Positions 1 to 7,408 of a stretch of 28,749 nucleotides of DNA are shown here, piece by piece. How positions within the stretch are numbered: position 1 is the first letter of the stretch; every line of letters begins with the position of its first letter. The stretch comes from JAEXNA01 sp050486105 (GTDB taxonomy: Bacteria; Vulcanimicrobiota; Xenobia; Xenobiales; JADMJV01): NCBI GenBank assembly GCA_050486105.1, contig JBJHCR010000045.1:1-28749 (forward strand), read 5' to 3'. Both the position numbers and the translations under genes were made by a program. The notes under the pieces are model-generated. The model searched no databases and was not told the origin of the DNA. It saw only the letters and a list, made by a program, of their open reading frames with translations.

Positions 1-471
1 GCCCAAGTTGTGGCCCGCGAACTTGGTCTGCTCGCAGACCACACCGAAAACGAAAGCGGCTGCGGTTGTTCCAACTGCGACTCCTTCGATGCGTTTCCCG
101 AGTGGTCCCACGCGGGAACAAGGGACCAGCAAGTCGACCTCAAGGCAAACCTGCTCGAATTGGCCTTAGGCGGCTCCATTCCCAGCCAAGATCCGGTCGA
201 ACAGAGCGCTCCACTCCTTTCGCTGCAGAATCGGTCCCCGCAGGGACCAACCGACTCCCAAAAAGCAAACCTGTCCCCACCGGGACCAACTCCTCCGAGC
301 GCCCACAACGCTACCAACGATCTTGGCCTAGCCTACGAACTCCTCGGCCGCTCCATCGCCAAGCTCCGCTTCAACCCCAACAATCGCGTCCCCACCGAGA
401 CCCAGCGAAAAGCGGTCTTAAGACGCGACCGTTACTGCTGCAGCACCCCATCGTGCCCAAATCACTTATGA
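1..471 (+). pseudogene. HNH endonuclease remnant, truncated inside the HNH motif
   Basis: The reading frame is open at the left window edge and ends with TGA at 469-471. Its last 45 or so residues match the start of the HNH domain of DUF222/13E12-type HNH endonucleases: a basic stretch (RFNPNNRVPTETQRKAVLRR) followed by RDRYCC and CPNHL. Family members continue with a hydrophobic residue and a His-His pair that forms the active site; here the frame stops directly after CPNHL, so the catalytic His residues are missing. The linker is Pro/Ser/Gln-rich and carries short GGTCCC...GGGACC palindromes. In another frame the same DNA reads VPAGTN-like repeats, so an additional frameshift upstream is possible. 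Inactive remnant; whether the 5' part beyond the window is intact is unknown. Confidence 0.65.
104..286. repeat. three short palindromes within the HNH remnant
   Basis: Three related inverted repeats sit in the linker of the HNH remnant: 104-127 (GGTCCC ... GGGACC with an internal GGGA), 233-248 (perfect 6-bp arms, GGTCCC/GGGACC, 4-nt loop) and 273-286 (GTCCC/GGGAC with a short loop). The same GGTCCC core occurs in the 21-bp repeat at 480-500 and 3071-3091. They may be simple coding repeats of a flexible linker rather than functional elements. Confidence 0.4.
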
Positions 472-473
472 CT

Positions 474-784
474 TGTTTCCACCGCCTCTGCTGGTCCCAG
501 CTTTGCCCTCAAACTCCCACTCCAGAAGCCTCGTCTCCGCCTGCCCAATCTCCCAGTGGGCAGGTTTCCGGCTACGTGGGTACCCGGCCTTAGCTAAGCC
601 CCTCCCGGCATACTGCCCCCGTCGGCTCGCCGGGGTCCTCCCGGACTCGAGAGCTACCAAGTCGAGCCAGCCCTTCGTCGCTCCCTGACCTCGAGGGGGC
701 GGGTCGTTCCCGGTCGCGGCGAGGAGAACTCAGGACGACGGGAGAACTCCGTGGCCAGTTTTCGCGGTACGGGAGGGTGAGCGG
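474..784. other. intergenic region, 5' end of the broken nucleotidase-like gene
   Basis: No gene is supported here. The segment starts with one copy of the 21-bp repeat and contains an inverted repeat around 547-562 (CTGCCCA and TGGGCAG arms). It ends with a good Shine-Dalgarno sequence (GGGAGGGTGA) just before the ATG at 785. Short open frames on both strands show no recognisable protein features. Confidence 0.5.
480..500. repeat. 21-bp direct repeat, copy 1
   Basis: An exact 21-bp match to 3071-3091 in the same orientation. It begins with CACCGCCTCTG and ends with CTGGTCCCAG. The sequence after both copies shares a further CTCCAGAA block at slightly different spacing, so the two copies look like diverged members of a longer element. 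This copy begins about 10 nt after the point where the HNH frame breaks off. Confidence 0.75.
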
Positions 785-1969
785 ATGAAGTATTTGAAAA
801 GGACGCACCGTCTCGCCTTGATCCTGGCCCTTTGTTTGGCCGTCGCGGTGGCTTTGTGTGCTTGCGAAGACGGAGCGACCGCGGCGGACCGGTCGGAGTC
901 GATCGCTTCGCTGGCCGACAGCCTCCCCCACGCCCCGGTGCCCGGGGTCATGGCCGGCGAGCCGCGGGAGTTCCTGTGGGGAGGCAGTTTCCTGGCGCCT
1001 CACTGCGCCGAGGCGATGCTGCTCAGGCGGGGGACCGCCCTGGCCCTCCTCCCGGCCGGCGCTCTTGCCGGTGGGTTGGAGGCCGGCTCCCTGACCATGG
1101 ACGACGTGGAGCGGGTCCTGCCCGAGGACCTGCCGCTGGTGGAGGTCGTCCTCTCGGGAGCCCAGGTGCGGGAGACCCTGGAGGCGGCCGTGGCGGCAAG
1201 CTCCGAGCCCGGGGGCGAGTAAGCCTTTCTCTACGTTGGGGGGGCTCGGTACCGGGTCAGCATGAAGGAGCCCGAAGGCCAGAGAGTGCGAAGCGTGGAG
1301 GTACGGGGAGCGGACCGGACCTACGAGGAGCTGGATCCCCAGGCGGCATTGACCGTGGTGACCACCGGCGCCTGGGCTGCCGCCACCTGGCCCAGCGCCG
1401 AGCGAATCTCCCTCGATCGCGGGTTGAGAGCGGCCTTCCTGGAGTACGCCTCCTCGACGCGGACCCTGGATCGAGGCGGCAGCACGGGAGTGGCCTACCT
1501 TCCGGAGCGCTACGACTCCACCATCGTGTCCACCACCCGCCCAGGACCCCAGGACGCGAGCAGCCCCTACCGGGGGATCCGCGTCACCTTCGGGATGTAC
1601 CCCACCGAAGAGGCCGCGCCGGGCGACGAGGTGATGATCCTGGTCTACGATCTGGGCCAGTCGTGCTACGGTTGGACCCCGTGGGTCCAGGACACGGACG
1701 GAGACTACCGGGACAACTCGGTGACCAACGTCGAGGCCTACCGGGAGATGATCTGCTTTTTGCAGTTCGGCGAGAGCCTCGACTGCACGTCCGCCAACCC
1801 TGAGTCGGAGGGCACGAAGAAGGAGCTTCTGCGGGACGGGGTGGTGCCGGACACGGGGCTCTGGTCCCGCGTGCTCGCGGGCACAGACGAGCTTCCCTCC
1901 GCGCCCCCCGGCTTCGAGTGCGAGGTGGACTCGCAGGTGTTCCCCCCTATGGGCCGTCCGCCAGAGTGA
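785..1969 (+). pseudogene. 5'-nucleotidase C-terminal-domain lipoprotein, broken by an in-frame TAA
   Basis: The gene starts at ATG 785 behind a strong Shine-Dalgarno. A signal peptide ends in a lipobox-like ALCAC, suggesting an outer-membrane or periplasmic lipoprotein. The following segment matches the 5'-nucleotidase C-terminal domain (UshA/NadN family): TMDDVERVLPEDLPLVEVVL, SGAQVRETLEAAV, then after the stop AFLYVGGARYRVS and the DPQAALTVVTT segment. The TAA at 1220-1222 lies inside this domain and the same frame continues to 1969, so a single base change (for example TAC or TAT to TAA) would restore the 394-residue protein. No metallophosphatase domain precedes it, so even the intact form would lack the usual catalytic half. 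The last ~130 residues are not recognised. A sequencing error is the alternative to true pseudogenisation. Confidence 0.7.
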
Positions 1970-2909
1970 AGGCCGACTTGGGGGCGAAGTCGAGCCGGGG
2001 GTTCACGTCGAGGACGACTCCCGCTTTACCCTGGAACTTGGCTGTGCCCATGATGTCTCCCATCAGGAAGTGGACATCCCGGAACAGGAGTTCCATGGGC
2101 TGTTGAGGATCGAAATCTCCGTAGGCTTCGAGGGAGCCTCCCCTGGCCTCGACGTCCCGGGCCAGGTTGTTAAAGACGTCGGCCCCCAGGCCGTGGGACA
2201 TCGTAAGGTCGGGGTGCTCGGCCAGGAACTCCACCAGCATGTCGCGCCCCTGGATGTCCGACACGTCCAGGCCGTCCTTTCCGGTGTAGATCACGCCCGG
2301 AAACATGGTCATGGTGGGATAGAGGTAGGCCACGCCCGGGTCAGACTCAGGTTCGAGGCTGGTGAAGGCCACGTCGTAGCGGCCTTCCTGCAGCCCCTCC
2401 CGCTGCACCTCGAACATGGTGGGGTTCTTCAAAGGCCCCTCCGGGATGCGGGCTTCGATCCGGACCCACTCGGCCCGGATGTCGGCCTCGGGGTAATGCT
2501 CGTTCACCCGGCGGACGAGTTCCTCGCCGAGTTCGTACTCGAAGCCCGTGTGGAGCCCCTTCTCGTCATCGTAGTGGACGGGGTATTCCTCCAGGTAGCC
2601 GAGGCGGACCACCCCCTCCTGCAAGACCCGGTCTAAGGTGCCGTCCGGGGTGATCTCCCCGTAGGCGATCCACTCGGGGTGCTCCCCCCCGTCGGGGCGG
2701 TCGATGGTCACACCGAGGTATTTGAAGTGGAGCCGGGCGTAGTCGTCTCCCTCCTCCAGGTAGTCACCGTAGGCTGCTGAGAGGACCTGTCCCAGCTCCG
2801 AAGACCCGGACTCGTAATCCTGGCGGGGAGGATCAGACCAGGCCGCAAGGGGAGCCAGAAAGAGGGCCGTGACGAGGAGGACGATGCTCCGTAGGCAAGG
2901 GCTGCTCAT
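1947..2909 (-). CDS. periplasmic solute-binding protein, family-3-like
   Basis: This encodes a 320-residue protein when the internal ATG at 2909 is used. That start gives a clean Sec signal peptide (MSSPCLRSIVLLVTALFLAP, cleavage near AWS), while the upstream in-frame start adds 15 charged residues before it. A stretch around residues 100-140 (VVRLGYLEEYPVHYDDEKGL then TGFEYELGEELVRRV) is the typical opening of SBP_bac_3 domains that bind amino acids or related small polar ligands. YDVAFTSLEPESD resembles the second lobe hinge. No ABC permease or ATPase gene is nearby, so it is an orphan: it could serve a distant transporter or act as a sensor. Its 3' end overlaps the convergent nucleotidase-like gene by 23 bp. 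Ligand unknown. Codons are visibly more GC-rich than in genes after 3.2 kb. Confidence 0.75.
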   Translation of the reverse strand: MSSPCLRSIVLLVTALFLAPLAAWSDPPRQDYESGSSELGQVLSAAYGDYLEEGDDYARLHFKYLGVTIDRPDGGEHPEWIAYGEITPDGTLDRVLQEGVVRLGYLEEYPVHYDDEKGLHTGFEYELGEELVRRVNEHYPEADIRAEWVRIEARIPEGPLKNPTMFEVQREGLQEGRYDVAFTSLEPESDPGVAYLYPTMTMFPGVIYTGKDGLDVSDIQGRDMLVEFLAEHPDLTMSHGLGADVFNNLARDVEARGGSLEAYGDFDPQQPMELLFRDVHFLMGDIMGTAKFQGKAGVVLDVNPRLDFAPKSAFTLADGP

Positions 2910-3070
2910 CTTCTGCTCTTCTGGGACCTTCAGGTGAGTCCTCTCGGTGAGCAAGCTAGGAGGCCGTCAGGTGGGGTTGCCCCCTGAAGGCCGGGGGAAT
3001 TCCGGAGTAAAGCCAGAGCCACGGAAGAAAGTGTTTCCATTGCTCTAAGCCTGAGCCTGGCTTCGCTGCG

Positions 3071-3091
3071 CACCGCCTCTGCTGGTCCCAG
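3071..3091. repeat. 21-bp direct repeat, copy 2
   Basis: Exact match to 480-500. Together the two copies bracket the broken nucleotidase-like gene and the solute-binding protein gene. Confidence 0.75.
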
Positions 3092-3212
3092 AGTTCTCGC
3101 TCCAGAAACCCCACCCCGCGAGCTCTCTCCCCGTCCGTGCGGATAACCGTACAGCAAGGTCCTGACCTTCAGGTGACCGCAGCCTGACCTCCCCCAGGTG
3201 GCTTGTGACTGC

Positions 3213-3218
3213 TATACT
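3213..3218 (+). promoter_or_regulatory. extended -10 box of a leaderless promoter
   Basis: TATACT at 3213-3218 is preceded by TGC, giving an extended -10 element (TGN-TATACT). Its last base lies 7 nt before the A of ATG 3225, exactly where a sigma-70-type start site is expected, so the mRNA would begin at the start codon. No Shine-Dalgarno is visible before this ATG, which agrees with leaderless translation. No good -35 is seen, as is common with extended -10 promoters. Confidence 0.5.
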
Positions 3219-3224
3219 TCCCTC

Positions 3225-4208
3225 ATGAAGAAGCGACCGAGAATCAATGGTGGAGTTGTGCGCGCAGAACGAGTACGGAAAGCCTGGACCCAGGAGGAGC
3301 TATCGGAGCGCAGCAACCTGGCGCTGCGTACTCTCCGGCGACTGGAGGCTGGACGAGGCTCTCTGGAATCTCTGAGACGAGTGGCGGAAGCCTTGGACCT
3401 GGAGCCCGCGCTTGCCTTGGTCGAGGACAGTCCTCCTCCCAAGCGGCCGGCGGCGATCGAATTCGATACCATCCGGCTTTGCCTTTCGAAGGCGCTCTTC
3501 GAGGGTCGTGCAGACGCCTTCTTCGAGGCTCTGCTCGATCGTCTCAGGATTGTGCGTCGACATCTCGGGCGGGAGTTGGGCCTTCCCTTACCAGGCATCC
3601 GTCTCAACGACTCTGCAGACAGCGAGTTCCGGTACCAGATCTTCGTTCGAGAGAAGGTCGTCGGGCAGGGAAATGCGCGGCCCGGCGGCTACTTGGCCGT
3701 GGCCTCGGAGAGCCGCCAACTCGCCGGATTGCGGCGGGAGATTGGGGTCGATCCCATCACGGGAAATCCGGCAGCCTGGTTGGACCTAAGTGAACATGAC
3801 CTGGCTCACTCACGGGGCTGCCTTCTGCTCTCCGAGATCGACCTGATCGCCGCTCATCTATGCGAGGTTTCCAGAGAACACCTGCATCGCATGTTTGGAG
3901 TAGAAGCCGTTGCCGTCTTGCTGGATGACCTGCACCAACCGCGCCTGGTTGCGGAAGTGGTTCCCGGAAAGGTAAGCTTGACCACCCTGCGCAACTTGCT
4001 TCGTGCATTGTTGGCTCAGGGTCAATCTATTCAAGACCTGGCTTGGATCTTAGAGACTCTGGCGGAGGTCGCGCAACCTGGTATGGACGCGCAATGCCTG
4101 GTTGGCCCCGTCGTCGAGGCACTCAGTGGAGGGGATATCCTAGCGACCCCGATACGCACGCCGATGGAACGGCTAACCCTGGTCATCCAGGGCTTCGCAC
4201 AACTCTAG
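3225..4208 (+). CDS. XRE-type HTH fused to a soluble FlhA/SctV (FHIPEP) cytoplasmic domain
   Basis: The 327-residue protein begins with a Cro/C1-type helix-turn-helix (about residues 10-62: VRKAWTQEELSERSNL, LRTLRRLEAGRGSLESLRRV). A helical linker follows. Residues ~118-290 then match the C-terminal cytoplasmic domain of the type III export gate FlhA/SctV: LPLPGIRLNDS, EFRYQIFVREKVVGQG, ITGNPAAWLD, the LLSEIDLIAAHLCEVSREHL helix, AVLLDDL, LVAEVVPGKVSLTTLRNLLR and SIQDLAWILETLAEVAQP. None of the FlhA transmembrane helices is present and the end is shorter than the full FlhA domain. In flagellar and injectisome export this domain binds chaperone-substrate complexes; here it is joined to DNA-binding rather than to a membrane channel. 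A role as a transcription factor sensing an export chaperone or substrate is inference. No other type III genes are in the window. An alternative GTG start at 3198 exists, but ATG 3225 fits the promoter and the domain. Confidence 0.8.
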   Translation: MKKRPRINGGVVRAERVRKAWTQEELSERSNLALRTLRRLEAGRGSLESLRRVAEALDLEPALALVEDSPPPKRPAAIEFDTIRLCLSKALFEGRADAFFEALLDRLRIVRRHLGRELGLPLPGIRLNDSADSEFRYQIFVREKVVGQGNARPGGYLAVASESRQLAGLRREIGVDPITGNPAAWLDLSEHDLAHSRGCLLLSEIDLIAAHLCEVSREHLHRMFGVEAVAVLLDDLHQPRLVAEVVPGKVSLTTLRNLLRALLAQGQSIQDLAWILETLAEVAQPGMDAQCLVGPVVEALSGGDILATPIRTPMERLTLVIQGFAQL

Positions 4209-4439
4209 TACAACGTCCCTACTCACCTGTGTTGCCGCTCTCGGCTGAGTCCAACTGGGCAGGCCGCTTTTCTGACTTAGGCTAGGCCAACCCGAGACCT
4301 TTTGGTATTCTGGTCCTATTGTGTTCGTGATTTTTGCAAGCAGGACTTGGGCCGATGCACCCGGGGGAGGGAGCCAGGACTTGGCGGACTACAGTACTGT
4401 GGATGCTCGGCTGCGGGTTGGCCGTTGGACTGAGGTGGC

Positions 4440-6041
4440 ATGAGTCAACGCATCGCTGGGGTTTTCCTGGGTTTTATGATCGGATCGGCGCTCTCGGTGG
4501 GGGTGACGGCCCTCACTCTCTATGCTTTTTTTCGGACCGTTACCGCCCTTCCGAACCCAGCCGTGAACCACGTCTACGGTGAGCTGATGTTCTGGGCCCT
4601 ACCGCTCTTGGTGGTCGGTCTGGGTTTGATGGTGCTGACGGCTTTGGTCGGGTGGCCGGTGGTCGGTCTGTGGATCGGTAGGCGAGCGGCTAACCAAGAG
4701 CAGGCCCAACACCGGCGCTCTAGCTTGTTTCTGGGCGGCGGGCTAGGGTTGACTCTGGCTCTCTGGAGCAACCTGGCCTTTTACTTTCACTTCCAACTCG
4801 CTCAACCCTGGGTCCTGTTGCTCTCGGGGCAAACTCTTCTGCATCTGGGAGCGGGATTGTTCACCGGCTACCTTATGAGCCTGTTTTTGTGGCGCCCGTC
4901 ATCGACAACCGTCGAGCAGGCTCCGACGGCTGCCGATCGTTTGACCCTCAGCGGTCAACTTCTCTTCTTGCTTTTCCTGCCGCTGTTGGTCTGTATAGGC
5001 GGGGTTTGGTTGGCCACCATCGGATGGCGAACTGCCGACCGCATCCTGCCTTCACCTGCTGAACGGGCCCAAGCTGCGGCACTCGGCGAACTGGGTGACT
5101 TGCCGGTAGGGGAGGGCAACCTGCGATCCGACGACCTCTTGCTTGTTCAGGGTCCCGAAGGGGTGCTGGCCCTCCAGGCCGGTCAGACGGAATTGCGGCC
5201 CTGGAAGAGCAAGCCGGAAGACCTAGCCGAGATTCTCAGGGTTCCCTATGCCCAATTTGGTCACCGCCTTTTTACCGCCGACGGTGGGGAAGCCGACCTT
5301 TCAGAACTCACCGGTTCTTCGGATGGGGCGGTCTTGGTCTCCCCCGACGGCCGTCACCTGGCCTACGAAGTCGGCGAGGGCCCGGCCCTTCGGCTCCGCC
5401 ATCTGGAGTCAGGCGAAGACCTCTTGATTCACTCCAGCGCCGAACTCTTCTGCTGGACACCCGACTCGCGCTACCTCTATTTGCGCGCTCGAGAAAAGAC
5501 TTTGCGATTCGAACCTGAGGCAACAGAAGATCGCTTGGCGATCTTGCCCCAGGTCAACCCTCAAGGAGACGGCTGGCCGGCCATCCTCGCTACCTCCTCA
5601 GATGGCCTGGTCTGGCGAGCCTCCTCCGCCCTGAATTGGTGTGAGGCCACCGAGACCGCCCGAAACGTCCGTCTGGGGGCAACCCGAATAGACACCCCCT
5701 TCGTCCTCTCACCAGACACGAGAAGTCTGGCCTGGATTCGGGTTCTGCCGCCCCAATTGATGGTTCAAAAGGACCTCCCTGGAAATGAGACCCAAAACCC
5801 TCTTCTGGTCAGAAATAATGTTTACCACTTGGCCTGGTCGCCCCAAGGAGACCGCTTGGTGATCTGGGCGGAAACCGGCTGCCAGCCGGGTTTGACATCC
5901 GTGCCCAACCCTGAGCTCTGCCCCGGAGATCTCTATCTGGTGGACTTGGGGCCCGACGCCGAGCCCTCGGTGACCCGCCTCACCAACTCGGATATCGGCT
6001 TCCTTCAGGTCACCGGACTGAGGTGGCTGCAGCGGCAGTAG
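4440..6041 (+). CDS. polytopic membrane protein with a C-terminal beta-propeller
   Basis: The 533-residue protein starts at ATG 4440 behind GAGGTGG. The first ~200 residues hold about five hydrophobic membrane segments (roughly 6-30, 50-78, 95-118, 123-150 and 170-196), followed by a soluble part of ~330 residues. That part has repeated TolB/WD40-like turns: SPDGRHLAYE, TPDSRYLYLR, SPDTRSLAWIR and SPQGDRLVIW, each opening a beta-propeller blade. The topology suggests a membrane-anchored protein displaying a propeller, probably for protein-protein contact. It is a single gene, transcribed away from the HTH-FlhA_C gene and convergent with the permease gene. No catalytic motif is visible and its specific function is unknown. 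Confidence 0.75.
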   Translation: MSQRIAGVFLGFMIGSALSVGVTALTLYAFFRTVTALPNPAVNHVYGELMFWALPLLVVGLGLMVLTALVGWPVVGLWIGRRAANQEQAQHRRSSLFLGGGLGLTLALWSNLAFYFHFQLAQPWVLLLSGQTLLHLGAGLFTGYLMSLFLWRPSSTTVEQAPTAADRLTLSGQLLFLLFLPLLVCIGGVWLATIGWRTADRILPSPAERAQAAALGELGDLPVGEGNLRSDDLLLVQGPEGVLALQAGQTELRPWKSKPEDLAEILRVPYAQFGHRLFTADGGEADLSELTGSSDGAVLVSPDGRHLAYEVGEGPALRLRHLESGEDLLIHSSAELFCWTPDSRYLYLRAREKTLRFEPEATEDRLAILPQVNPQGDGWPAILATSSDGLVWRASSALNWCEATETARNVRLGATRIDTPFVLSPDTRSLAWIRVLPPQLMVQKDLPGNETQNPLLVRNNVYHLAWSPQGDRLVIWAETGCQPGLTSVPNPELCPGDLYLVDLGPDAEPSVTRLTNSDIGFLQVTGLRWLQRQ

Positions 6042-6096
6042 GAGGGCCAACCTGCTCTAGAGGGCCTGGGGAGCCGGAAGTCGGTTTTGGCCGCGC

Positions 6097-7317
6097 TCAC
6101 TGCACCCGATGGTGCACCAAGAACAGGGACCAGCGGGCTAAAATCGCTCCCAAGATGCCGTTCAACGGGGGCACCCCGGGCGTCCAGAGAGCGCACGCCA
6201 CACCCACGGCGTAGGCAGCCAGGCCGGCCCACTCGAACCGAGGGAGGACGGTCTGCGCCAGAGGGGGGTAGCTGCCCTGGCGAACCAGAAAATAGTCGGC
6301 CACGATCACCCCCCCAAGGGGCGGGATCACGGTGCCCAGCCCGAGCAGGAAAGGGACCAACTTTTCGTCCATCCCCCCGAGCGCCAGCGCCGTACCCACC
6401 ACCGCCCCGAGGACCGTCATCCTGCGCCGATTGGTCACCCGGAATGCGGTGCATCCAACCACCGAGAAGTTATAGATGGTGTTGTCTTGGGTGGTCCAGA
6501 TATTGGTGAACAGCATCACCAGCGCCCATCCCAGAATGCCCTGGCGCACCAGAAGTTTGACGATGTCCGGTTCGCCATAAACGTAAGCGCCATAGGCACC
6601 AGACAGAACCATCAGCCCGTTGCCCACAAGAAAGGCTGCAAGCGTTGCCCCGACCGCTACACGTAAGGTGGGGGCAAAGCGGCTCCAGTTCGTGGAGACG
6701 GTGGCTCCGGAGACGAAGGTGCCGACGATGATCGTCAAGGCCGAGGCTAGGCCCAAGGAACCGTCGGCAGGCGCAGCCGGAGATGGCTCGCCGCTTGCGA
6801 TAAGGGCGCTCCAGAGCAACAAGCAAGTCATCAGGGGCACGGAGACGCGAGACAGCAGCTCAAGGCCTCGATAACCCACATAGGCCGTGAGGCAGAAGAT
6901 CAAGCCGAAGAACACGATGAGCAGAGCCTGGAATGTCACCTCCAGCCCAAGAAGCTCGACGGTGAGCCTGGAAACGGTGGCCGTGCCCCAGGCGTACCAG
7001 CCGATCTGGGTGAAGCCGAGCAGAAAGTCCGACCCTCGGCTCCCCCACTCTCCGAAGCAGAAGCGCGTCATTAGGGCGGTATGCAAGCCGCTGCGAAAGG
7101 CGATGACCGCCAACACCGAGGCATAAGTTGCGAGGATCACGTTTCCCGCCAGGATGACCAGCAACAGTTCGGACCAGGCAAAGGACGGGCCCACCTGCCC
7201 GCCCGCGAACATGGTGGAGGTAAAAAAGGTGAATCCGAACAGGACGAAATAGAGGGACGCCCCACTGGTACGGGCCTCGGCGGGAACCTCCCCGAGTGGG
7301 AAGTCCTGGTCGTTCAT
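6097..7317 (-). CDS. codB: cytosine/purine permease of the NCS1 family (CodB-like)
   Basis: This encodes a 406-residue inner-membrane transporter starting at ATG 7317; the longer in-frame start adds 26 residues of poor quality. About twelve hydrophobic segments are seen. Hallmarks of CodB-type proteins are FTFFTSTMFAGGQVG near the N-terminus, FGEWGSRGSDFLLGFTQIGW, the TNWSRFAPT segment, FTNIWTTQDNTIYNFSV, and FLLGLGTVIPPLGGVIVADYF near the end. The family imports cytosine or related nucleobases with a cation. The usual partner, cytosine deaminase CodA, is not in the window. It lies 91 bp downstream of the ATP-grasp gene on the same strand, so cotranscription is possible but not certain. The exact substrate cannot be deduced. 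Confidence 0.85.
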   Translation of the reverse strand: MNDQDFPLGEVPAEARTSGASLYFVLFGFTFFTSTMFAGGQVGPSFAWSELLLVILAGNVILATYASVLAVIAFRSGLHTALMTRFCFGEWGSRGSDFLLGFTQIGWYAWGTATVSRLTVELLGLEVTFQALLIVFFGLIFCLTAYVGYRGLELLSRVSVPLMTCLLLWSALIASGEPSPAAPADGSLGLASALTIIVGTFVSGATVSTNWSRFAPTLRVAVGATLAAFLVGNGLMVLSGAYGAYVYGEPDIVKLLVRQGILGWALVMLFTNIWTTQDNTIYNFSVVGCTAFRVTNRRRMTVLGAVVGTALALGGMDEKLVPFLLGLGTVIPPLGGVIVADYFLVRQGSYPPLAQTVLPRFEWAGLAAYAVGVACALWTPGVPPLNGILGAILARWSLFLVHHRVQ

Positions 7318-7408
7318 ACCGCTCCGGTTCGAGTGTCCCTTGGCCGGAGCCTCTCGCTTAAACAGGGCCTCACAGCCCCAGGGCCTTGGCGGCAAGCGTA
7401 AGGGGCGA

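Larger units (their letters stand above)
2910..3224. other. intergenic region with repeats
   Basis: No gene is supported. The region is bounded by two direct copies of a 13-mer (GACCTTCAGGTGA, 2925-2937 and 3164-3176) and holds copy 2 of the 21-bp repeat. A nearby TCAGGTGGGGTTGCCCCCTGA stretch (2969-2989) forms an imperfect hairpin. The right end carries the promoter of the HTH-FlhA_C gene. Confidence 0.5.

Noticed and set aside
66..593. Plus-strand frame reading VPAGTN-like repeats over the HNH remnant
   Set aside because: The HNH motif lies in the other frame. The repeats may reflect a frameshift in an old coding linker, so it is mentioned under the pseudogene but not called separately.
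832..1803. Long plus-strand frame of 323 codons overlapping the nucleotidase-like gene
   Set aside because: Arg/Gly/Pro-rich translation typical of a shadow frame in GC-rich DNA; the overlapping frame holds the signal peptide and 5'-nucleotidase C-domain motifs.
2070..2636. Plus-strand frame antisense to the solute-binding protein gene
   Set aside because: No protein features; the minus strand has a signal peptide and family motifs.
6005..6454. Minus-strand frame of 149 codons overlapping the end of codB
   Set aside because: Out-of-frame shadow with Gly/Arg/Pro-rich translation; the permease frame covers the region.
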